From CAVTLG01 sp963735495 (GTDB lineage: Bacteria > Chloroflexota > Ktedonobacteria > Ktedonobacterales > Ktedonobacteraceae), in the NCBI GenBank assembly GCA_963735495.1, contig CAVTLG010000008.1, positions 475,031 through 539,030 of the forward strand: a stretch of DNA of 64,000 bases, in the 5' to 3' direction. Positions 42,961-49,770 of this stretch are shown piece by piece; position 1 is the first letter of the stretch, and every line of letters begins with the position of its first letter. The position numbers and the translations under genes were made by a program. Below the pieces are notes generated by a model. That model made no database searches. It was not told the DNA's origin and worked only from the letters and a program-made list of their open reading frames with translations.

Positions 42961-43152
42961 CTACCCCACACAAGCCAAAAGAAGGCTTGAATGGGCCACC
43001 CGAAATGCAGAGATGTTTTGCTGCGCTCAACATGAGTTTTCCTGGAGCATCAGGGCAGATCGATACGCCGGCGAGACTGCCTGTCCAACGTGCGCTGTTA
43101 ACGGAAGACATACTACCCCACTCAAGCCAAAAGAAGGCTTGAATGGGCCACC
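42961..43152. repeat. Two identical 30-bp repeats with an inner hairpin
   Basis: CAAGCC-AAAAGAA-GGCTTG followed by AATGGGCCACC occurs at 42971-43000 and again at 43123-43152, both preceded by CTACCCCA. A family E copy lies at 43004-43037 between them. The 505-bp gap 42790-43294 has no gene; the hydrogenase promoter must be in its right end. Confidence 0.75.
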
Positions 43153-43294
43153 GGAAGCGTTGTGTTGGTGCCGTGTGTGTAGCAGGTGTGGTCCTTATCA
43201 CGTGGTGATGTGCTGCGGAACATTGTTCGCCTGCGTAACGCCGACATAGCATGATCTCAAATAGAGCTGGTGTGTCTGTCGAAAGGAGCGCGGC

Positions 43295-43834
43295 ATGCAC
43301 GCAGCATTAGATGAAAGACTTGCAGCCGGAGAGCAGGCGTTTATCGACCAGGTAGTTGCTGGGCGAGCGGGCCGTCCCGGGGCACTGCTGAGCATTCTGG
43401 AAGCGGTGCAGAACCACCATCCTCACAACTATCTGCCGATGGATGCGCTGCGCTATGTGGCGGCGAAGGCCGACGTGCCGCTATCGCAGATCTATAGCGT
43501 GGCGACGTTCTATGCCTTCTTCAATCTGCGTCCGCAGGGCGATAACACCGTATGCATATGCCGTGGAACGGCGTGCCATACGCGCGGATCGCGCAGCCTG
43601 CTGCAAACGCTGCGGCTGGACCTCGGACTGGGGGCGGACGATGCCGAGAACGCCAGCGAAGCCGACAAGGTGTCGCTGACTACTCCGGACAACAAGTTCA
43701 CGGTGCGCACGGTGGCGTGCTTCGGGCAGTGCGCGCTGGCGCCGGTGGTGGAGATCAATCACCGCATCTGCGGGCACGTGAACGAACGCACTTTGCAGCG
43801 CGAGATTCGCAATCTTGAGCGGGAGAGTGAATGA
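43295..43834 (+). CDS. hoxE: Bidirectional hydrogenase diaphorase subunit HoxE (NuoE-like)
   Basis: Thioredoxin-like [2Fe-2S] subunit of the NAD(P)-linked diaphorase module. The N-terminal helices (NYLPMDALRYVAAKADVPLSQIYSVATFY) are typical of NuoE/HoxE. The cluster ligands are CRGTAC (C-x4-C) and CFGQC (C-x3-C). ATG 43295 has AAAGGAG seven bases upstream. The stop overlaps the next start as ATGA, so translation is coupled with hoxF. First gene of the hydrogenase operon. Confidence 0.9.
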   Translation: MHAALDERLAAGEQAFIDQVVAGRAGRPGALLSILEAVQNHHPHNYLPMDALRYVAAKADVPLSQIYSVATFYAFFNLRPQGDNTVCICRGTACHTRGSRSLLQTLRLDLGLGADDAENASEADKVSLTTPDNKFTVRTVACFGQCALAPVVEINHRICGHVNERTLQREIRNLERESE

Positions 43835-44802
43835 TGCCCCGAATCCTGGATATTGGCGCATTCAACGCTGTTCGCGAAGCCGGACTTGCGAAGCTGATGC
43901 CGGCGGTCCCGCGAATCACCGTGGGAATGGGCACGTGCGGGCGCGGCAACGGCGCGGAAGGCGTGTTTCATGCGTTCGCTGAGTTGATCGAACGCTCGGG
44001 CGACGAGATCGTGCTGGCGGGAGTGGGTTGCTTCGGCGCGTGCTTCCAGGAGCCGCTGGTGACGGTGCGTCTGCCGGGACAGCCGATGGTGGTGCTGCAT
44101 CGCGTACAGGCGAATGATGCCGGGCGCATCCTGCACGATGCGACGACCGGAAAGATGACGCCGGACCTGATCTATTGCAAGATCGAGGAATGGGATCACG
44201 TGACCGGCTATTTGAAGTACGGGCACGGGTATCCGGAGATCCCGCGATGGAATGAAGTGCCATTCTTCAAGGGGCAGAAGAAGATCGTTCTGCGCAATTG
44301 CGGACTCATTAATCCTGACGACATCGAGGAATACATCGGCGTCGGCGGTTACCAGGCGCTGTACAGGGTGCTCATCGAAGGCAAGCCGGAGAAGGTAATC
44401 GAGCAGATGAAGGCCTCGAAGCTGCGCGGACGCGGCGGCGCAGGATTTCCGACAGGCAACAAGTGGGAATTCCTGGCCAAGGCGAAGGCGGATACGAAGT
44501 ACATCATCTGCAATGCGGACGAGGGCGATCCGGGCGCGTACATGAATCGCAACGAGATCGAGAGCGATCCGCACTCGCTGCTGGAAGGGATGATTATTGG
44601 CGGATACGTGACGGGCGCGACGGAGGGAATCGTCTACGTGCGCGCGGAGTATCCGCTGGCGGTGCACCGGCTGCGCGGGCCATCGAACAGGCGCGCGAAT
44701 ACGGGCTGCTGGGCAACAACATCCTCGGTCGCGGATTCAAGTTCGACATCGATCTGGTGGAGGGCGCGGGCGCGTTCGTCTGCGGCGAAGAGACCGCGCT
44801 GA
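43831..44802 (+). CDS. hoxF: HoxF/NuoF-like diaphorase subunit, N-terminal part (before a frame break)
   Basis: Starts with a [2Fe-2S] thioredoxin-like domain (VGMGTCGRGNGAEGV, GVGCFGACFQEP), as in HoxF/HndC rather than plain NuoF. The FMN/NAD domain follows with KLRGRGGAGFPTGNKWEF and YIICNADEGDPGAYMNR, then YVRAEYPLAVHRL. After about 44676 the frame reads nonsense (RGPSNRRANTG); the proper continuation AIEQAREYGLLGNNIL is in another frame from 44679. One missing base explains it. ATGs at 43831 and 43834 are both possible starts. Confidence 0.88.
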   Translation: MMPRILDIGAFNAVREAGLAKLMPAVPRITVGMGTCGRGNGAEGVFHAFAELIERSGDEIVLAGVGCFGACFQEPLVTVRLPGQPMVVLHRVQANDAGRILHDATTGKMTPDLIYCKIEEWDHVTGYLKYGHGYPEIPRWNEVPFFKGQKKIVLRNCGLINPDDIEEYIGVGGYQALYRVLIEGKPEKVIEQMKASKLRGRGGAGFPTGNKWEFLAKAKADTKYIICNADEGDPGAYMNRNEIESDPHSLLEGMIIGGYVTGATEGIVYVRAEYPLAVHRLRGPSNRRANTGCWATTSSVADSSSTSIWWRARARSSAAKRPR

Positions 44803-46985
44803 TCGCTTCGCTTGAAGGATTTGCGGGCAGGCCGCGGCCGCGGCCGCCGTTCCCGGCGCAGAAGGGACTGTGGGGCAAGCCGACCAACATCAACAACGTC
44901 GAGACCTGGTACAACATTGCGCCGATCGTGACCAAGGGCCCGGCGTGGTTCTCGGAGACGGGCAGCCCGAAGAGCGCGGGAACCAAGGTGTTCTCGCTGG
45001 TGGGCAAGGTGCACAGCACGGGCCTGGTGGAGATGCCGCTGGGAACGCCGCTGAAGACGTTCATCTACGACATCGGCGAGGGAAGCGCGAGTGCATCGCC
45101 GATGAAGTCGGTGCAGACGGGAGGGCCGTCGGGCGGATGCATCCCGCAGGAGATGTTCGACACCGCCGTCGATTACGAGAGCCTGGCGCAGCTCGGCTCG
45201 ATCATGGGTTCGGGCGGCATGGTGGTGATGGATGAAGACAACTGCATGGTGGATGTGGCGCGGTACTTCATCGAGTTCACGCATTCGGAGTCGTGCGGCA
45301 AATGCGTGCCGTGCCGGGTTGGGCTGAACAAATCGCTACGCATGCTGAATGCGATCACCGATGGTTCGGGCACGATGCACCAACTGGACGTGCTGGACGA
45401 GTTGGCGCGCTACGTACGCGATTGTTCGCTGTGCGGGCTGGGGCAGACGGCGCCGAATCCGGTGCTCACGACCATGCGGCACTTCCGGCATGAATTTGAA
45501 GATCACATTTTGGGGCGGCGATGCGCGGCAGGCGTCTGCGAAGACCTGGCGCTTTCGCCGTGCGAGAACAGTTGTCCACTGCACATGAATATTCCGCGCT
45601 TCCTCGAGCTGCAGCGCGAGGAGCGGCTGGATGATGCGTTCCTGTCGGTGATCATGGACAACCCGTTGCCGGCCTCGACGGGGCGTGTGTGCCAGCATCC
45701 GTGCGATCGGCGTTGTCGGCGACAGACGATGGATGAGCCGGTGAACATGCGCGAGGTGCATCGCTTCATCGCGGACTCGATTCTGCTTTCGGATCGATTC
45801 GAGGAAGCGGTGTCGCAGTTGGGCAAACGCAAGCTGGAACTGACCGGGCGCAAGATTGCGATTGCGGGCGCCGGGCCTGCGGGGCTGACTGCCGCGTTCT
45901 ATCTCGCGATGCTGGGACACGACGTCACGGTATTCGATGAAAAGGCGGAAGCAGGCGGCATGCTCAGGTTTGCACTGCCGGAGTATCGGCTGCCGAAGGC
46001 TGTTCTGCGAAAAGAGATTGAGCTCATCGAGCGATTGGGCGTGAAGTTCACGTTCAATACGCGCATCGGCTTCGACATTTCGCTGAACGAATTGGACGAT
46101 CGCTTCGATGCGGTGTTCTTGTCGATTGGAACGTGGAAGGAGTCGTGGGTGTACCTGCCCGGCACGGAGTTGAAGGGTGTCTATCCGGCGCTGCTGTTTC
46201 TGGAATCGGTGGCGAAAAACGAAGAGCTCAAGCTGGGCAAGAAAGTGGTGGTGATCGGCGGCGGAAATGCGGCGATCGATTCGGCACGAACGGCACTGCG
46301 ACGGGGGGCGAATGTAACCGTGATCTACCGGCGCGAGCGCAAGGACATGCCGGCGATCGAAGAAGAGACGGCAGCCGCAGCGGCGGAGGGCGTGAAGTTT
46401 GCGTTCCTGGCGGCGCCGCACCGGATTGTTGGCGATGCCAAGGGAAATGTGAAGGCGATCGAGATCGTGAAGACGCGGCTGGGCGAGTACGACGGATCCG
46501 GCCGGAGAAAGCCAGTACCGACGGACGAGATACAGCGCTTCGAATGCGACTCGGTGATTCTGGCCGTGGGCGAGACGTTCGATCTTGATTTCGCGCGAGC
46601 GTCGGGCCTGGGCATGAAAGAAGCAGGCACCATCGAGGTGAATCGCTTCTCGCTGGAAACCACTCGACCGCGATTCTACGCGGGTGGAGACGTAATCACG
46701 GGCGCGTCGAATGTGTCGAATGCGATGGCTTACGGCAAGCAGGCGGCGCAGAACATCGATCAGCAACTGATGGAAGTACGGCGGTGGGAGCAGCTGTTCC
46801 CGAAGATCGAGTACGACCTGCGAGTGCCGGAGAATCCGAGTGAAAGCCGGAGGCACGGCGGTCACGAGCTGGTGGCGGCGGCGAGGGCGAAATCCGAAGA
46901 AGAGGTTGTGACCGGATTGAGCGGCTCGGAAGCCGTGGATGAGGCGTGCCGGTGCTTGCGGTGCGACGTGAAGGTAGAAGCCTGA
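44679..46985 (+). CDS. hoxF: HoxF C-terminal part fused to a GltD-like FAD/NAD(P) oxidoreductase
   Basis: Carries on HoxF from AIEQAREYGLL: the FMN/NADH region (GAGAFVCGEETALI, KPTNINNVETW) and the 4Fe-4S ligands SCGKCVPCRVG and CSLCG. It then continues without stop into a module like the small subunit of glutamate synthase: N-terminal Fe-S cysteines (CENSCPLHMNIPRF, CQHPCDRRCRR), FAD loop IAGAGPAGLTAAFYLAMLG, NAD(P) loop VVVIGGGNAAIDSARTALRRG with YRRERKDMPA, and GDVITGASNVSNAMAYGK. A closing CRCLRCD motif may bind another cluster. The full protein would be about 1050 residues. The extra flavin site could pass electrons to or from a second pyridine nucleotide; this is inference. Confidence 0.85.
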   Translation, partial: AIEQAREYGLLGNNILGRGFKFDIDLVEGAGAFVCGEETALIASLEGFAGRPRPRPPFPAQKGLWGKPTNINNVETWYNIAPIVTKGPAWFSETGSPKSAGTKVFSLVGKVHSTGLVEMPLGTPLKTFIYDIGEGSASASPMKSVQTGGPSGGCIPQEMFDTAVDYESLAQLGSIMGSGGMVVMDEDNCMVDVARYFIEFTHSESCGKCVPCRVGLNKSLRMLNAITDGSGTMHQLDVLDELARYVRDCSLCGLGQTAPNPVLTTMRHFRHEFEDHILGRRCAAGVCEDLALSPCENSCPLHMNIPRFLELQREERLDDAFLSVIMDNPLPASTGRVCQHPCDRRCRRQTMDEPVNMREVHRFIADSILLSDRFEEAVSQLGKRKLELTGRKIAIAGAGPAGLTAAFYLAMLGHDVTVFDEKAEAGGMLRFALPEYRLPKAVLRKEIELIERLGVKFTFNTRIGFDISLNELDDRFDAVFLSIGTWKESWVYLPGTELKGVYPALLFLESVAKNEELKLGKKVVVIGGGNAAIDSARTALRRGANVTVIYRRERKDMPAIEEETAAAAAEGVKFAFLAAPHRIVGDAKGNVKAIEIVKTRLGEYDGSGRRKPVPTDEIQRFECDSVILAVGETFDLDFARASGLGMKEAGTIEVNRFSLETTRPRFYAGGDVITGASNVSNAMAYGKQAAQNIDQQLMEVRRWEQLFPKIEYDLRVPENPSESRRHGGHELVAAARAKSEEEVVTGLSGSEAVDEACRCLRCDVKVEA

Positions 46986-46996
46986 GAGAGGAGCCC

Positions 46997-47707
46997 ATGC
47001 CAAAGAAACTTCAGCTTCGAATCGATGGTGAGCTAGTGAGCGCCATGGAGGGCGAGACGATTCTCCAGGCGGCAAGAAAGAGCAGCAAGTACATTCCGAC
47101 GCTCTGCTATCTCGAGGGATTGAGTCCAGTGGGCGGATGCCGGCTGTGCATGGTGGAAGTATCGGGGATCGACCGGCTGGTGCCGGCGTGCACGACACCG
47201 ATCCAGGAGGGGATGTCGGTGGCGACGACCTCGGCGAAGCTGACGAGATACCGGAAGATCACGCTGGAGCTGCTGTTCGTGGAGCGGAATCACATCTGCG
47301 CGGTGTGCGTATCAAACGGGCACTGCGAGCTGCAGACGATGGCGTCGCAGATGGGAATCACGAACGTACGGTTCTCGTATAACTATCCCAAGCTGTCGGT
47401 GGACCAGTCGCATCCGCGATACGTGCTTGATCACAACCGCTGCATCCTGTGCACGCGATGCGTGAGGGTTTGCGCGGAGTTGGAAGGTGCGCATGTTTGG
47501 GAGATCACTGCGCGCGGCATTCATGCAAGAGTGCAGAGCGATCTGAACCAGAAGTGGGGTGAGTCGCGCGGGTGCACGAATTGCGGCAAGTGCGTGCAGG
47601 CGTGTCCGACGGGAGCGCTGGCGGAGAAGGGCTGGGCGGTGGAAGAGATGGTCAAGCGCAATGACAACATCAGCCTGCTGGCGCACCGGAAAGGAACTGA
47701 GGCATGA
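46997..47707 (+). CDS. hoxU: Diaphorase/hydrogenase Fe-S subunit HoxU (NuoG N-terminal-like)
   Basis: Electron wire between HoxF and the hydrogenase. Ferredoxin-like [2Fe-2S] site: CYLEGLSPVGGCRLCMVEV and PACTTP. The His/Cys 4Fe-4S site of NuoG: HICAVCVSNGHCEL. Two more 4Fe-4S clusters: CILCTRCVRVC and CTNCGKCVQACPTGAL. 236 residues as usual. ATG 46997 (GAGAGGAG upstream) is chosen over earlier in-frame codons because MPKKLQLRIDGE is the normal start. Overlaps hoxY by ATGA. Confidence 0.93.
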   Translation: MPKKLQLRIDGELVSAMEGETILQAARKSSKYIPTLCYLEGLSPVGGCRLCMVEVSGIDRLVPACTTPIQEGMSVATTSAKLTRYRKITLELLFVERNHICAVCVSNGHCELQTMASQMGITNVRFSYNYPKLSVDQSHPRYVLDHNRCILCTRCVRVCAELEGAHVWEITARGIHARVQSDLNQKWGESRGCTNCGKCVQACPTGALAEKGWAVEEMVKRNDNISLLAHRKGTEA

Positions 47708-48222
47708 AGCGAGTGAAAGTTGCCACGGTTTGGCTCGATGGCTGCTCGGGATGCCATATGTCGCTGCTCGATATGGATGCGACGATCATTGCGCTGGCGC
47801 GGCGGATCGACATTGTGTACGGGCCGCTGGTCGACGAGCAGGAGTTTCCGGAAGACGTGGATGTAACGCTGGTGGAGGGCGCGGTCAGCTCACAGGAAGA
47901 TGCGTGGCGGGTGCAGAAGATTAGACAGCGAACCAAGACGCTGATCGCGCTGGGCGACTGTGCGGTGACGAGCAATGTGCCGGCGATGCGGAATGCGATT
48001 CCGGTGAGCCAATTACTGCAGAAGATTTATGGCGGTGGCAAGGACGTTCCGGGAGATCGGCTGCCAGCACTGCTGAATCAGGCGCGCCCGGTGCATGAGT
48101 TCGTGAAGGTGGATATGTGTTTGCCGGGATGTCCGCCGAGTTCGAAGCTGATTGCGGGTGTGCTGACGGATCTGTTGGATGGAAAGAAGCCTGATCTGGC
48201 AGGGAAAGTGAAATTCGGTTAA
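47704..48222 (+). CDS. hoxY: [NiFe] hydrogenase small subunit HoxY
   Basis: Short cytoplasmic small subunit of 172 residues with one 4Fe-4S cluster next to the NiFe site. Candidate ligands are C14 and C17 (DGCSGCHMS), C86 (LGDCAVTSN) and C143 (CLPGCPPSS); C139 is nearby. It lacks the Tat signal and the extra clusters of uptake hydrogenases, which places it in group 3. Translationally coupled to hoxU. Confidence 0.95.
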   Translation: MKRVKVATVWLDGCSGCHMSLLDMDATIIALARRIDIVYGPLVDEQEFPEDVDVTLVEGAVSSQEDAWRVQKIRQRTKTLIALGDCAVTSNVPAMRNAIPVSQLLQKIYGGGKDVPGDRLPALLNQARPVHEFVKVDMCLPGCPPSSKLIAGVLTDLLDGKKPDLAGKVKFG

Positions 48223-48232
48223 GGAGCATGCG

Positions 48233-49651
48233 ATGAAGCGCATCACGATAGAGCCGGTCAGCCGCATCGAAGGTCATGCCAAGATCACGATTCAGCTGGG
48301 AGACGATGGCAAGGTCGCCAACACCGAATTTCAAGTCACACAGGTGCGCGGTTTCGAGAAATTCACGGAAGGGCGTCCGTTTTACGAGATGCCGGGAATC
48401 ACGTCGCGCATTTGCGGGATATGCCCGGTGAGCCATGCGCTGGCGTCGGCGAAGGCGTGCGAAGCGATCATGGCCGTACGCATTCCGCCGGCGGCGAAGA
48501 ATCTGCGGGAACTGATTCACTGCGCGCAGTATGTGCAATCGCATGCACTGAGCTTCTTCTATCTGTCGGCGCCGGACTTTCTGCTGGGGATGGATTCGGA
48601 TCCGCTGAGTAGAAATATCCTGGGAATCATTCGGAAGCATCCGGATGTGGCGCGGGATGGCATCGAACTGCGGAAGTTTGGGCTGCAGATCATTGAGGGT
48701 GTAGCGAAGGAACGCGTGCATGCCTCGTGGATCGTGCCGGGTGGCTTGAACGCCCCGATGACCGCACAGGTGCGCGATCGCATCCTGGCGGATTTGCCGG
48801 AGGCGAAGGCGATCACGCAGCGCACGTTCCGGTTCTTCAAAGCTGTGCTCGACGACTATAAAGATGAGATTGCGAACTTCGGCACAGCACCGACGATGCA
48901 TGCGGGACTGGTGGATCGGAAAGGCAATCTGCAGCTCTATGACGGCATGCTGCGATTCCGAGGCGCCGCGGGAGAGATCATCGAAGATCAGATTCCGGTG
49001 GATGAGTACTCACAGTGGATTGGGGAAGCGAGTCTGCGGGATTCGTATCTGAAGGCGCCGTTCTATAAGCCGATTGGATATCCGAATGGCGTGTATCGCG
49101 TCGGGCCGCTGGCACGGCTCAACGTGATTGATAGCTACGGCACGCCGGCGGCGGATGTCGAGCGCAAAGAGTTTGCGAACCGCTTCCCCCTGCCGGCGCA
49201 GAGCGCGTTCCTGTATCACTACGCGCGGCTGATAGAGATCGTGTATGCGCTGGAGAAGATCGAGAAGCTGCTGAGCGATCCGGTGACGCTGGATGAACAT
49301 GTGCGCGCGAAGGCCGGTGTGAATGCGCTGGAGGGCGTGGGAGTGATTGAGGCGCCACGCGGGACGCTGATCCATCATTACAAGGTCGATGAGCAGGGCG
49401 CGATGAAGTGGGCGAACCTGATCGTGGCGACCGGGCACAACAATCTGGCGATGGGTAAGAGCGTGCAGCAGGTGAGCGAACGCTACGTCAACGGAGAGAA
49501 GCTGGAGGAAGGCGCACTGAATCGCGTGGCGGCCGTCGTGCGCGCATATGATCCGTGCCTGAGCTGTTCGACACATGCATTGGGACAGCCGATGGTGAGG
49601 ATACGGTTGGTGGACAGTCGGGGCAGGGTACTGGACGAAGTGGCGAACTAG
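48233..49651 (+). CDS. hoxH: [NiFe] hydrogenase large subunit HoxH
   Basis: Holds the NiFe(CN)2CO site. Ligand motifs are L1 RICGICPVSHALASAKACE (C61, C64) and L2 DPCLSCSTHALG (C442, C445). After His448 a 24-residue tail remains, which a HoxW-type endopeptidase should remove during maturation. EPVSRIEGHAKI at the start is the family mark. The sequence and partners fit group 3d (bidirectional, NAD-linked). No hyp or hoxW gene lies in the window, so maturation genes must be elsewhere. GGAG six bases before ATG 48233. Last gene of the operon. Confidence 0.95.
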   Translation: MKRITIEPVSRIEGHAKITIQLGDDGKVANTEFQVTQVRGFEKFTEGRPFYEMPGITSRICGICPVSHALASAKACEAIMAVRIPPAAKNLRELIHCAQYVQSHALSFFYLSAPDFLLGMDSDPLSRNILGIIRKHPDVARDGIELRKFGLQIIEGVAKERVHASWIVPGGLNAPMTAQVRDRILADLPEAKAITQRTFRFFKAVLDDYKDEIANFGTAPTMHAGLVDRKGNLQLYDGMLRFRGAAGEIIEDQIPVDEYSQWIGEASLRDSYLKAPFYKPIGYPNGVYRVGPLARLNVIDSYGTPAADVERKEFANRFPLPAQSAFLYHYARLIEIVYALEKIEKLLSDPVTLDEHVRAKAGVNALEGVGVIEAPRGTLIHHYKVDEQGAMKWANLIVATGHNNLAMGKSVQQVSERYVNGEKLEEGALNRVAAVVRAYDPCLSCSTHALGQPMVRIRLVDSRGRVLDEVAN

Positions 49652-49770
49652 GTAATCTGCGAAGCCCGGGAACAAGCCATGACAGGTGAGATCGCCTGTT
49701 CTACACCCGGGCGTGGGGTGCCCGCGCCACTTCACGCGCTGCAACAATCACCACGTGTTCCTGCAATCAA

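Noticed and set aside
45336..47198. Long minus-strand ORF over hoxF/hoxU (620 codons)
   Set aside because: Same shadow-frame signs; the plus-strand genes have full cofactor motifs.
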